A stretch of 64,000 nt of DNA. Source: Actinoplanes oblitus. GTDB lineage: Bacteria; Actinomycetota; Actinomycetes; Mycobacteriales; Micromonosporaceae. The DNA is taken from positions 3,363,501 through 3,427,500 of the forward strand of contig NZ_CP126980.1 in the NCBI RefSeq assembly GCF_030252345.1, in the 5' to 3' direction. A program made the position numbers and the translations under genes. How positions within the stretch are numbered: position 1 is the first letter of the stretch; each line of letters starts with the position of its first letter. Shown here in pieces: positions 43,451 to 51,335 of this stretch. The notes beneath the pieces were generated by a model. That model was not told the origin of the DNA. It was given only the letters and a program-made list of their open reading frames with translations, and made no database searches.

Positions 43451-44606
43451 TGCTGCCTCCATCTACTGATGTTTCTTGATTTATAGGCGGTAGCCCTTCC
43501 CGGTCCCGGATCTCGTCTACGAGTAGCCAGGGTTGGTTTCCGGAAGCCTGTGAATAGAAAGTGGCCCGAGCGGCTTCGTCCATCCGAAGTAATTCGTCGG
43601 TGCGGAACCGGGCGAACGTGCCGGTAGGTAGAAGTTCCCCCCACGCACCCTCAATGGGGTCTAGGTAGGAACGGAGCGTGTAATCCCGTAGAGCCTGGTG
43701 ACGTTGCTGGACGTTCGCGTACGTCTGCGAGTCCCCGGACGGGGCGTCCAGGATCGCGGCCGGGATTCCGAATAGCTGAGCTATCTGGACGGTCTTAAGC
43801 TTTGTAGCCTCTGTGTAGAGAGCTTTCTGAGGATCAATCTCGATGACTTCGTATCGCAGACCCTTGCCGAGCACAGCGGTACGGTTTTCTCTCCGGGCTT
43901 TCATCCACTCGTCTGACCAGCGACGTGCCTGGTCCGGTGAAATATCCTGATCGGTGGAGAGCAGCCCCTCGGGGATTTGATTCTCGTCCCACCACATCCC
44001 GACGAACTCTTCTAGCTTGAGCGCTCCCCAGATCACGAGCGGGGCCGTCTGGATTGGTCCACGTCCACGCAGGCCAGGCAGGCGAGTCAGCTTCTCGTGA
44101 GTAATGTGGAGCCTCGGAACTTCGACCCAGCCGGCAAAAGTATTACGTCGATATTGAACGATCCCGTTGTCATCCATATAGACCTGGACATCCAGAGGGG
44201 CCAGAACGGCGACATTCGATGGAACTTCTAGAATATTTGTGCGCGGGTGGTACCAGAAGAACTCACCGTGCAGCGCCATCGACATAACCGTGTCGTAGAC
44301 GAACGCCCGGCGTGAACAGTCCAGGTTAGGTTTGCGCACTAACGCAGGCTGTGTTTTCAACGGCTGACCATTGCGGACAGCGTCGATGGTGAGCGAGGAA
44401 ACTAGGGTGGCTACGGTATTCACCGAGCGGTAGACCGCTGGGACCTGTAGCGCTTCCTCAATAGAAACACCCCGGTACGGGGCGGCCAATTGCCGTGGAG
44501 TTACCGGAGCGGCCATATCTGGTTGTGGTGGTGTGATAGCCCGTGTTTCTATATTTTGTGCAGGTGGTAGTTGGGGACCGTAGAATATGTCTCGGAAGAA
44601 TCCCAT
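43443..44606 (-). CDS. Phage portal protein (HK97 family)
   Basis: 387 aa from ATG 44606. Contains the portal pattern VPAVYRSVNTVATLVSSL, MALHGEFFWYHPR, KLEEFVGMWWDENQIPEGLLS, and the conserved AQLFGIPAAILDAPSGDSQTYANVQQ..YTLRSYLDPIE. Forms the dodecameric DNA channel at the capsid vertex. It overlaps the protease-capsid gene by 8 bases. Confidence 0.94.
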   Translation of the reverse strand: MGFFRDIFYGPQLPPAQNIETRAITPPQPDMAAPVTPRQLAAPYRGVSIEEALQVPAVYRSVNTVATLVSSLTIDAVRNGQPLKTQPALVRKPNLDCSRRAFVYDTVMSMALHGEFFWYHPRTNILEVPSNVAVLAPLDVQVYMDDNGIVQYRRNTFAGWVEVPRLHITHEKLTRLPGLRGRGPIQTAPLVIWGALKLEEFVGMWWDENQIPEGLLSTDQDISPDQARRWSDEWMKARRENRTAVLGKGLRYEVIEIDPQKALYTEATKLKTVQIAQLFGIPAAILDAPSGDSQTYANVQQRHQALRDYTLRSYLDPIEGAWGELLPTGTFARFRTDELLRMDEAARATFYSQASGNQPWLLVDEIRDREGLPPINQETSVDGGSNV

Positions 44607-44662
44607 AGTGACCACCAAAAAGTGATGAATGCATTCACTAAGGGACTATCGGCAGGAAGTTA

Positions 44663-46138
44663 TTAATATCCACCCCACGGTGACGAGAAGTAGAGCGGTA
44701 TTTCTACTTTCTGCTCGTCCTTCACCATGTTCGCGATATAGGCAGCCTCTACAGTCGCCTTCACCATGTCTACGTGACCGTTCTTCGCAGTGGCGAGACG
44801 ATAGCCTCCACGCGGGAGAACTTTCATCACGGCTTTGGATACCTGTAGCTGTAGCTGACCATTACCGTCGTGGGTGGCCTTACCCTTGTCCACTGCGTTG
44901 AGCAGCCAGACAGCCGCGTTCGCGTAGGTCCCCAGAGATATTTGACGGGTCTCTATCCCCACGTTCTTCAGACGCTCGGTAACGTCTCGCCCGTCTATCG
45001 AATCCAACCCGATCACAATGTCCGGATAGAACGATCGCAGCATGGCCAGGTCTTCAGCCACCTCAGCATTTGTCGGCTCCAGGATGATCCGCAGGGTGTA
45101 GGTGTGGATCATGTTATTTGTGTCGTGACCGGCTAGGACGATCGTCGCGTAAGTATTTCCAGGGGTGAACTCGGCGACCGCCACCGTGGGACTGACGGGC
45201 AATTCCGGCCACTTACGTTTAGCCAGACGCCACCGCGACATATCCATCCAGCCGGATCTAGACTTCGCGGTCCAGTTCAATGTGTAGCGCCGGTAATCTT
45301 CCGGCATGGTCGTCTTCAGGTCTTCCAGGATTCGTTCCACCGGCACACGTCCACACGCAACGGCCGGGTTACAGGACAACACCGCCTCAGGACTGTCCCA
45401 CCGCAGATCTTCCGGTGCCTGCCACATAAAGAACCCGAACCGCGACTCTGGATCGTGTTCTTCAGTCAGGGCCTTCCCCTGCGTGATCAGATTTTCCAGT
45501 AGCTCGGATTTGTCGTCGCCCGCCGTGGACAACCCGATCAACATGGATTTGTTCTGCGCACGCTGCCCGTAGACCACCGCATCCCACACATCTTGTTTCA
45601 TGAGATGTAGCTCGTCGCAGATGCCGCCCGTGATCGGCTCACCCTGAAGTGCGTCTGAGTTGGACGGATAGATTCTGTACGCCGAGCCGCTCTTCGTCGT
45701 CATCATGCCCATGCCCGGTGTCCGGCCGAACTCTTTACGCAACAACGTGCTAGCCAGGATGGCGTCACGGAATCTTTTGTAAACAATCTTCGCCTGATTC
45801 TCGTTACGTCCAGCCGTCCCGATCACGTTCGCCTGCGGGACATGCATGAACAGGAAATAGAACGACAGGCACGCGGCTATCAGGCTCTTACCCTGTTGGC
45901 GAGGAATACAGAGGACAACTTGGCGATAGCGAAGCTCACCCGCGAATCGGTGACCAGGTGGATATGTTTCTAGAATCCTGTCGATCAGCCAGGCTTGCCA
46001 CTCGTCCAGTTTCATGAACTTGCCCGTCTGCGGATCTTTCCAGACCGCCTCAAAAACCTTGCGGAGCTTCGGGCCAGCGCTGGTGAAATCCTCGGAAAGC
46101 GGGGAAGTGTGAAACTGTGGAAGTAGCAGCGTCATCAC
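44663..46138 (-). CDS. Terminase large subunit
   Basis: 491 aa. Packaging ATPase/nuclease. Walker A is CIPRQQGKS (about 77-85), Walker B GGICDELH (171-178), coupling motif around GLSTAGDDKSE. The C-terminal RNase H-like nuclease domain has acidic residues in VIGLDSIDGRDV and near the C-terminus (NGHVDMVKATVEA). It starts within the small-subunit stop (ATGA). The frame is complete, so packaging looks intact. Confidence 0.95.
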   Translation of the reverse strand: MMTLLLPQFHTSPLSEDFTSAGPKLRKVFEAVWKDPQTGKFMKLDEWQAWLIDRILETYPPGHRFAGELRYRQVVLCIPRQQGKSLIAACLSFYFLFMHVPQANVIGTAGRNENQAKIVYKRFRDAILASTLLRKEFGRTPGMGMMTTKSGSAYRIYPSNSDALQGEPITGGICDELHLMKQDVWDAVVYGQRAQNKSMLIGLSTAGDDKSELLENLITQGKALTEEHDPESRFGFFMWQAPEDLRWDSPEAVLSCNPAVACGRVPVERILEDLKTTMPEDYRRYTLNWTAKSRSGWMDMSRWRLAKRKWPELPVSPTVAVAEFTPGNTYATIVLAGHDTNNMIHTYTLRIILEPTNAEVAEDLAMLRSFYPDIVIGLDSIDGRDVTERLKNVGIETRQISLGTYANAAVWLLNAVDKGKATHDGNGQLQLQVSKAVMKVLPRGGYRLATAKNGHVDMVKATVEAAYIANMVKDEQKVEIPLYFSSPWGGY

Positions 46139-46476
46139 TCATCACCAGCCGCCGCGATAATATCAGCGAGTGACGGTTCTTTATCCAGAGATTCACCGAG
46201 AATCGCTTTCCGCAGCTTCGTATTATTGATCCCGAACTCACGGATCAGAGCAGCGCTAGGCGTACGGTCAACCAGGATGGCGGTAGTGAGAACGATGAGG
46301 TAGAGCGGCTGGTTCACCGGCTTCATGCACTCTGGATAGTCCTCACAGAATTTTCTGACACCGTCTGCGAGGGTTACCGGCAAACCCCCCTTAGCGCTCT
46401 GGTGCTGTCTCTGAGCCATTTGTATCGTCTCGCCTTCATTCAGGTACCCCTGCCCGTCAATTCGCCATGTCAACAC
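46135..46476 (-). CDS. Probable terminase small subunit
   Basis: 113 aa from GTG 46476, or 94 aa if ATG 46419 is used. Helical protein with a possible helix-turn-helix (SAALIREFGINNTKLRKAIL). It lies directly upstream of and overlapping the large terminase, where the DNA-recognising small subunit is expected. Assigned by position and helical character. Confidence 0.65.
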   Translation of the reverse strand: MLTWRIDGQGYLNEGETIQMAQRQHQSAKGGLPVTLADGVRKFCEDYPECMKPVNQPLYLIVLTTAILVDRTPSAALIREFGINNTKLRKAILGESLDKEPSLADIIAAAGDE

Positions 46477-46546
46477 TCCATTCGCCTCTGATTCGCTTTC
46501 ACGGATTCGGGGGTGTTGCAGCGTCGTGGCTGAAAAAACCGTGGGT

Positions 46547-46720
46547 TTATTCTGGATTTGTTTCGGATTCCGCAGGTGGATTAGGGATATTGTTTTGTGC
46601 CCGGTCCAGTAATCTATTCAGTTTGTATTCCTGATCGCTCACTCTGGTCGCCAGGTTTCCGTACGCTTGGCGCAGTAGTTCTACTTCGTTGCGGAACTCG
46701 GTGAAGTCGTTATCATCCAT
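46547..46720 (-). CDS. Short prophage coiled-coil protein
   Basis: 57 aa from ATG 46720, overlapping the HNH stop (ATGGATGA). Sequence MDDNDFTEFRNEVELLRQAYG, then RVSDQEYKLNRLLDRAQNN: a single amphipathic helical segment followed by a Pro/Glu-rich tail. It is likely expressed by coupling with the HNH gene. Function unknown. Confidence 0.6.
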   Translation of the reverse strand: MDDNDFTEFRNEVELLRQAYGNLATRVSDQEYKLNRLLDRAQNNIPNPPAESETNPE

Positions 46721-46985
46721 GGCTTTGTTCTTTCATCTGTAGGTACAGCTCGGAGCGGTAGGGTTTGCGTGGAGGTAGCCCGTTACTTTTACTGGAGTTG
46801 CAAACCCGGCAGGCAGGCAAGTAGTTCTGTTCGTTGCAGAGTTCTTCACATGTGCCGGTTGACCAGGGGATTACATGATCTCCTGTGTCTGCTACTCGTC
46901 CACATTCATAGGCGCACAGTGTGATCCCATCCAGATATAGCGAATTGAGTCGCGTCCACGCTGAACAGTGATGTGATGTAGCCAT
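46713..46985 (-). CDS. HNH endonuclease (packaging-associated)
   Basis: 90 aa from ATG 46985, which overlaps the upstream stop (TAATG). HNH fold: Cys in CAYECG, central VADTGDHVIPWSTGT (the DHV-P 'HNH' strand), N in ELCNEQNYLPACRVCNSSKSNG (CxxC and N/H). Zinc-bound by four Cys. HNH proteins next to terminase genes are required for DNA cleavage during packaging in several phages. Confidence 0.87.
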   Translation of the reverse strand: MATSHHCSAWTRLNSLYLDGITLCAYECGRVADTGDHVIPWSTGTCEELCNEQNYLPACRVCNSSKSNGLPPRKPYRSELYLQMKEQSHG

Positions 46986-47242
46986 TACCGGTGCACCCGC
47001 GTTCCGTCTATCGAGTAGTGGCACACCACGCACCAGGCTTTCCGTCCATCGCGGAACTGCACGAACTTATGCTCACCAGGGCAGGCAAGTTTTATCAGTG
47101 CGTGTAGTTTTCTCTGGGCGTGAAGGGCACGACTGTAAGCCTCCGCAATTTCATGATCTATGTCCTCTGTGGGTGTCACAGGCTCGGGACCGGTAGGGCG
47201 TTTCGGGGCTGCTCGTCTTCCTAGTGCGTGGCGTACGCTCAT
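46985..47242 (-). CDS. Prophage protein with possible zinc site
   Basis: 85 aa. The basic N-terminus (RHALGRRAAPKRP) precedes a helical region (DHEIAEAYSRALHAQRKLHALIKL) and CPGEHKFVQFRDGRKAWCVVC, a likely zinc ribbon (C..H..CxxC). It is in the run of small early genes; function unknown, nucleic-acid binding plausible. Confidence 0.65.
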   Translation of the reverse strand: MSVRHALGRRAAPKRPTGPEPVTPTEDIDHEIAEAYSRALHAQRKLHALIKLACPGEHKFVQFRDGRKAWCVVCHYSIDGTRVHR

Positions 47243-47244
47243 GA

Positions 47245-47460
47245 CTAATTCTCCAGGGTCTCAGCGTTCTCTACGTCCATTCCCATCAGTTGCCGTGCCC
47301 GTCGCTCTGCACGTGTCTCAGGGCGTGTTTCCTCATGCGGCATTTCAGGGTCGGCAGCTTCGTTGGGCATGGACGGGGGAGTGTACGAATCCGCCTGCGG
47401 TAGTTCCTCCGGTGATTCCAGAGTTACCGGGGTTTCATCCTTTTTGGTGCGCTTAGCCAT
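47245..47460 (-). CDS. Small acidic prophage protein
   Basis: 71 aa from ATG 47460, behind a strong GGAGG site (the in-frame ATG at 47472 is part of the ribosome site). Low-complexity Pro/Glu-rich sequence (ESPEELPQADSYTPPSMPNE, then RPETRAERRARQLMG). Likely disordered. Function unknown. Confidence 0.6.
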   Translation of the reverse strand: MAKRTKKDETPVTLESPEELPQADSYTPPSMPNEAADPEMPHEETRPETRAERRARQLMGMDVENAETLEN

Positions 47461-47743
47461 GGTGGCCTCCATCGGTTGTGTAATCCTTCATGAACTCCGC
47501 ATATTCCGGAGTGTCGATCATCTGGTGAAACTGCGCGCCTAACAGATCGTGGAGCGTGCAGAATAATTTCCACATAGCCTCAGCGGAGTAGACCACCGGG
47601 CCACGCGAGCCATTGGAGAGCAAAGTGTCCACCATGAACATCTTTAGCGTGGTAACACCGTCGCTGGCCATCGCTGTCCCCGATCCTTCATGAAGCTCGA
47701 TATCCACTACTATCGGGGCGTTTGACGCTAGATCATATTTCAT
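47453..47743 (-). CDS. Prophage protein of unknown function
   Basis: 96 aa. Predicted alpha/beta: PIVVDIELHEGSGT, TTLKMFMVDTLLSNG, then helical SAEAMWKLFCTLHDLLGAQFHQMI. Its end overlaps the next gene's ribosome site, and its start overlaps the SWIM-like ORF by 4 bp. No family recognised. Confidence 0.65.
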   Translation of the reverse strand: MKYDLASNAPIVVDIELHEGSGTAMASDGVTTLKMFMVDTLLSNGSRGPVVYSAEAMWKLFCTLHDLLGAQFHQMIDTPEYAEFMKDYTTDGGHHG

Positions 47744-47838
47744 GATTTTCCTATCGCTCGGAGAATGTGTTTACAGCATTTTGTGTACGCAAAGCCCAGA
47801 CACGTACAGTGGACGGTGACCTCATACGAGACGTCCAT
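47740..47838 (-). CDS. Tiny SWIM-like zinc-finger protein (candidate)
   Basis: 32 aa from ATG 47838: MDVSYEVTVHCTCLGFAYTK-CCKHILRAIGKS. The CxC...CxH arrangement is the SWIM zinc-finger pattern. It starts inside the 3' end of the HNH/NUMOD4 gene in another frame and overlaps the next gene (ATGA). Tiny SWIM proteins occur in actinophages. No strong ribosome site is seen, so this is tentative. Confidence 0.45.
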   Translation of the reverse strand: MDVSYEVTVHCTCLGFAYTKCCKHILRAIGKS

Positions 47839-48502
47839 GTTTGTTGATGAAGTAACCCTGACCGTCCTTATCGAACGCGTAGGTCTTATCTGGTTCCGTG
47901 GATGGAACTGGATTTTTACCACGATTCCCGCCTCTCCCGTGACCCTTGCCGAGTGACGTACGCGGACCGCCGAAATGCTTCCAGCGAGTGCCACGGATGA
48001 TCTGTCCGATCGTGTCGCTGTGGAGTCCGTATTGAATGGCTAGTTCCTGATAGGTGACTCCACCTAGGGCGTAGCGTTCACGCATTTGTACGACAACCTC
48101 AGCGGTCAATACGCTGTTATGGCGTTCCTCGCCACGAGATATCTCATGTAGACGGGCGCGATCCTCGCCGTTCTCCTTGGCGGTACCCCACTTGAGATTT
48201 TCCGGCCACCTGTTGTTGGTTTTATCACCGTCGATGTGGCGGCATTCCCAGCGACCAGGCCCATCCGGGCGAGGACCGGCGAACGCGGTCAGGACCAGGG
48301 TGTGTACCTGCTGAGCGCGTGTTTTTCCACGAGGCCCGGCGCTGACACATGGGTACCCGTGGCTACTTAGCCAAGTATTTAGAATTACCGGTTCCTCTAG
48401 GCGTTCCTGGCTCCGGGCGTTGATGATCCAGCTACGAACGCGGCCCAGATTGGACACCTCGTACCAGGTCTGCCCGAACAGGGGTAACCAAATCTCTTCC
48501 AT
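47822..48502 (-). CDS. NUMOD4/HNH homing-type endonuclease
   Basis: 226 aa from ATG 48502 (48517 alternative). The N-terminal NUMOD4-like motif EEIWLPLFGQTWYEVSNLGRVRSW is followed by the HNH block VHTLVLTAFAGPRPDG, ECRHIDGDKTNNRWPENLKWGT, and a DNA-binding helix-turn-helix (TYQELAIQYGLHSDTIGQIIRG). The pattern is that of free-standing homing endonucleases. It probably promotes its own spread among phages. Confidence 0.9.
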   Translation of the reverse strand: MEEIWLPLFGQTWYEVSNLGRVRSWIINARSQERLEEPVILNTWLSSHGYPCVSAGPRGKTRAQQVHTLVLTAFAGPRPDGPGRWECRHIDGDKTNNRWPENLKWGTAKENGEDRARLHEISRGEERHNSVLTAEVVVQMRERYALGGVTYQELAIQYGLHSDTIGQIIRGTRWKHFGGPRTSLGKGHGRGGNRGKNPVPSTEPDKTYAFDKDGQGYFINKHGRLV

Positions 48503-48628
48503 GCCAGACCCACCCAATGCGATGAATAAATATCGTCATTAGGGAATATCGGATCTGGAAGCTACTGAACCGCGCGTTTAGGGCCGTTATGCGGAACTTT
48601 CTTAGAAATATTTCCGAGAATCCATGGT

Positions 48629-48810
48629 TTATCTCCAGTTCGGATCGATGATGAATGTCGTACGGACAATGTTCGGGTACTGAACGTCTGACCAGGGGTA
48701 CAGCTTCAGGAATTCGCCCAGCTCTACGTACTCGGGTTATTCGGGTAGAGCACTAAGCCCTTGGCGCGTTCCCCGTAAAGATATAGATAATGATCCGGTT
48801 CATGAATCAT
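48629..48810 (-). pseudogene. Small prophage gene broken by a 1-nt frameshift
   Basis: ATG 48810 has a perfect GGAGGTAATTC ribosome site and overlaps the upstream stop (ATGA). Translation gives MIHEPDHYLYLYGERAKGLV..YPNN and then stops at 48724-48726. The -1 frame carries on in the same style (PEYVELGEFLKLYPWSDVQY..IIDPNWR) to 48629. Restoring one base near 48733 would give a single ~60-aa protein. It could be a mutation, a sequencing error or a programmed shift. Confidence 0.6.
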
Positions 48811-49796
48811 GAATTACCTCCATTGACGAAATTGTGAAGCCAAGCGGTGAAATCCGCGTGATCCGGTTTAGGTTCAGGATCAACCACCGCTGACGTATTT
48901 GTAGATTTCCGGTAATCCGCCCGACGCTGACGTTCCTCACCAGCCCGAGCCTTCCGAGCCGACCGGAACGCCTCAGCTACGTCTTTGAACTGGTCCAGGT
49001 CTACCACGGCCTCCGCTACCGGCTCAGCGGGAAACCGATCCAGGTCCAGACGAAAAGTTATCGATTGCGGACCAGACCCTTTGTTGTATTCCCGGCCATG
49101 ATCCAGGGTGAAGATTCCAAACTTCTCCACCTTGGCGATGTGCTGACGAACAGAATTATCAGACTTCCACCCAAACGCCTTAGCCATCACTCTGAGTGAC
49201 AAAGTCACCGTATCGGTATTGGAAGCCTTGGCGTAATTCATGATCGTGTAGGCAAAGGTTTTACTTCCGCGTGGCATGGAAGTAGTAGATGTGTAGTCGG
49301 CTAGGGACTGCACTTGGTACCCAATGGAGATATCTACTTCTCTTGCGCATATGCTATTGCGCATATTTCCGTGTAGACCCTCTAGATGGTTGGTGTCCGC
49401 GTAGGCCCGACCACGCATGATGGTTCGGTGGAAGTTCCGATCCTCAAAGTCACCATTCTCATGACCGGCCCACGCCAGGATGGTGAACGAACCTTCGTCG
49501 TCGATGTTCCCGGCCAGCTCCAGCGACCGTCCCCGGATCGCTAGGTCCCGTAGACAATCCCACCGGCTGTTGTAGTCGCCCGTGTCACCGTTCGCGTAAT
49601 CCTGGACTTTTGCATACCAGGCCCTGGACCACGGTGATTTTAGAATTTTCCGAATTCGCTTCTCAGCGGTAGTCAGCTTGGCTTGCGCCTGATCGTACTT
49701 AGCCGCTCGCGCCCTGTTTGCGTACTGTCGGCCCTTACGGATGCGGGACGCACGTTTTTCTTCCGGTGTCTGTTCCGGATAAAACGAAATCTTCAT
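48807..49796 (-). CDS. Winged-helix protein, candidate prophage replication/early regulator
   Basis: 329 aa. A basic N-terminal region (KRASRIRKGRQYANRARAAKYDQ) precedes a middle domain. A winged-helix region follows (LSLRVMAKAFGWKSDNSVRQHIAKVEKFGIFTLDHGREYNKGSGPQSITFRL), then a charged coil and a C-terminal FTAWLHNFVNGG segment. It is the first gene of the long leftward transcript, where replication genes usually lie. No polymerase, primase or helicase motif is visible. The role is inferred from position. Confidence 0.7.
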   Translation of the reverse strand: MKISFYPEQTPEEKRASRIRKGRQYANRARAAKYDQAQAKLTTAEKRIRKILKSPWSRAWYAKVQDYANGDTGDYNSRWDCLRDLAIRGRSLELAGNIDDEGSFTILAWAGHENGDFEDRNFHRTIMRGRAYADTNHLEGLHGNMRNSICAREVDISIGYQVQSLADYTSTTSMPRGSKTFAYTIMNYAKASNTDTVTLSLRVMAKAFGWKSDNSVRQHIAKVEKFGIFTLDHGREYNKGSGPQSITFRLDLDRFPAEPVAEAVVDLDQFKDVAEAFRSARKARAGEERQRRADYRKSTNTSAVVDPEPKPDHADFTAWLHNFVNGGNS

Positions 49797-50055
49797 AAAG
49801 TTATCTCAATTCTGTCGATTACCTGGGCCACCTCTGCCAGGCGGCGGGTCCAAGCTCGGACTAAACCTGGACCCGCCTATCACCGACAGATGAGTGACAT
49901 ATCTACTGTATCGGCTCGGGAATTAGACTCCAAATACTTCTAATTCCCGAGCGCGAGCGGTGTTTCTGGTAATTCTGGCGTTAACTAGAGTGACTGGCGG
50001 GAATTCTAGAAACTGGTTCTTGACCATTCCGGCCCGGCCCCGAACCATGGTGCCC
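49797..50055. promoter_or_regulatory. Prophage divergent control region
   Basis: About 260 bp between the leftward early/late operon and a rightward 56-aa gene. It contains two perfect inverted repeats: a 10-bp stem GGCGGGTCCA/TGGACCCGCC (49843-49852 and 49868-49877), and a 13-bp stem at 49914-49926 with 49940-49952. The AT-rich surroundings are suited to divergent promoters, and the repeats are candidate operators. Confidence 0.55.
49914..49952. repeat. 13-bp perfect inverted repeat in prophage control region
   Basis: GCTCGGGAATTAG and CTAATTCCCGAGC are separated by 13 nt. No T-tract follows on either strand, so an operator is more likely than a terminator. Confidence 0.8.
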
Positions 50056-50226
50056 ATGACCAACACCCACGAAGCTACCGTGACCGTTCCCAGCGACATC
50101 ACGCCTGCCGAGCTGCAAGGGCTAGTGGACCTTGCCGTATCTCTGCGAGACCTGCCCTATCCGGACCGGCATGACAGTTGGAAGATTGAGGAACTACTCA
50201 CCAACTACGCCAAAAATGTTCTTTAA
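50056..50226 (+). CDS. Small prophage protein, opposite strand to all other phage genes
   Basis: 56 aa from ATG 50056 (ATG 50047 is also possible). Helical, acidic: ATVTVPSDITPAELQGLVDL, then SLRDLPYPDRHDSWKIEELLTNYA. It is the only rightward gene in the prophage and lies in the regulatory slot between integrase and the early operon. No helix-turn-helix is clear. A regulatory role is inferred from position only. Confidence 0.6.
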   Translation: MTNTHEATVTVPSDITPAELQGLVDLAVSLRDLPYPDRHDSWKIEELLTNYAKNVL

Positions 50227-50288
50227 AGAAAAGCCCCGGCTACCAGATTGCGTGTGAGAGCCTGTAGTGGTCTCTCTGGTAGCCGGGG
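50224..50288 (-). terminator. Strong terminator of integrase gene
   Basis: 13-bp perfect stem (50234-50246 with 50276-50288), loop 29 nt. On the minus strand it is followed by CTTTTCTTT, a U-rich tail. It sits 22 bp past the integrase stop and would also end rightward transcription of the 56-aa gene. Confidence 0.75.
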
Positions 50289-50310
50289 ACCCTAATCCTA
50301 CGTTAGGCCG

Positions 50311-51183
50311 TCAGAATTGATCTGAGAGGCCCAGACGCCTAATTGCGTTCATGCTCCGTGACTCCTTCAACTGCCTGCCGTACACGTTCAGCATGTGCGC
50401 CGACTTCCACCCGAACGCCACCTGCAGATCGGTGGTGCTCAAACCCTTGCTGTCCATGGCCCGGTGAGCCGCAGTGTGCCTCAGGATTTTCGCGGAAATC
50501 GGATCGATACCCGCCCGGTCACACGTGGATTTCAAAATATATGCCAGGGTGTTGTGGCCCATCGGTGCCTTACCGAGCCACAGCCACTCCGTACCGGCCC
50601 ACGACATACGGTCACGGACTTTCATAAATCTTTCCAACGCAGCCCCGGTCCGGTCACCGAACACCAGCCGACGTGTACCGGTCTTGCCTGACACCGTGAC
50701 CAGAGAAGCCGACCAATCAATGTCATCCATCCGCAGGTTGCAGATCTCTGAGCGTCGAGGTCCCCCTACCTCACTCATCAGCCTCAGGATCGCGTGATTA
50801 CGACGTTGCCGATAACTGGTGCCCTGGGTAGCCCTGAACAATTTTCCTAGCTCCTCGTTGCTTAGGACACGCGGGGGAGTATCACCAGCGCCAGGCATGG
50901 GGATCAGCTTCATCGGGTTGCGTTCTAAATATTCTTCACGGACCGCCCATGCGAAGAACGGGGACAGACAGCACCAGTCACGGGCGACGGTCGTGTCCTT
51001 CACACTGGCCCGGCGTAGATCTAGAAATTCCTCCACGTCGGCGCGGGTGATGTCCTCTAGAGCTTCGCTACAGGTGGTCCGGAATAGTTTCCACACACGT
51101 TCGTAGAGATCGATCGTTTCCTCAGACCGACCCTTGAGCCGCATGTACCGTGCGTAACTTGCTCGGACGCGACGTTCGTCCAT
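50311..51183 (-). CDS. int: Tyrosine-type site-specific integrase
   Basis: 290 aa from ATG 51183 with AGGAGG upstream. An N-terminal SAM-like core-binding domain (about 1-95) is followed by the catalytic domain: first Arg in VGGPRRSEICNLR, Lys in VSGKTGTRRL, HxxR box in AKILRHTAAHRAM, and the nucleophile Tyr in SAHMLNVYGR. It lies 94 bp from attR, the usual int-att arrangement. It catalyses integration and, with an excisionase not identified here, excision at the CocE gene. Confidence 0.94.
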   Translation of the reverse strand: MDERRVRASYARYMRLKGRSEETIDLYERVWKLFRTTCSEALEDITRADVEEFLDLRRASVKDTTVARDWCCLSPFFAWAVREEYLERNPMKLIPMPGAGDTPPRVLSNEELGKLFRATQGTSYRQRRNHAILRLMSEVGGPRRSEICNLRMDDIDWSASLVTVSGKTGTRRLVFGDRTGAALERFMKVRDRMSWAGTEWLWLGKAPMGHNTLAYILKSTCDRAGIDPISAKILRHTAAHRAMDSKGLSTTDLQVAFGWKSAHMLNVYGRQLKESRSMNAIRRLGLSDQF

Positions 51184-51276
51184 CCGTTCCTCCTACCACG
51201 CCAAGCACACCTCAGCCCCGGCACTGACTCTGCGTTTTGCCTGGTCAGCACGGCTCTCGCGAGCACGTCCAGGTCC

Positions 51277-51335
51277 GCTGGTACGACTACTACCGCGCCA
51301 ACGGCGGCGTCGTCGCCCCCGGCGGCTTCCAGGGC
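51277..51335 (+). repeat. attR (59 bp)
   Basis: Partner of attL (33969-34027); 57 of 59 positions are identical. The reading frame continues from the repeat directly into the C-terminal half of the CocE hydrolase. Confidence 0.93.

Larger units (their letters stand above)
33969..51335. mobile_element. Compact siphovirus-like prophage (~17.3 kb) with att sites
   Basis: Bounded by 59-bp imperfect direct repeats (33969-34027 and 51277-51335) inside a CocE/NonD gene. The contents have clearly lower GC and different codon use from the flanks. Gene order on the minus strand: integrase, control region, winged-helix protein, small genes and HNH nucleases, terminases, portal, protease-capsid, connector, tail, tape measure, fibre. 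No endolysin, holin or classical repressor is recognisable. Size and the protease-capsid fusion recall very small actinobacterial siphoviruses (about 14-18 kb). Confidence 0.95.

Noticed and set aside
43450..43462. Upstream ATG start for the protease-capsid gene
   Set aside because: The ATGGAGG itself forms the ribosome site for the ATG at 43450; the same layout occurs at 47460-47472.
33969..51335. Possibility that the paired repeats are a CRISPR or IS end
   Set aside because: The repeats are in-frame halves of one host gene flanking an integrase and phage genes, so they are att sites.
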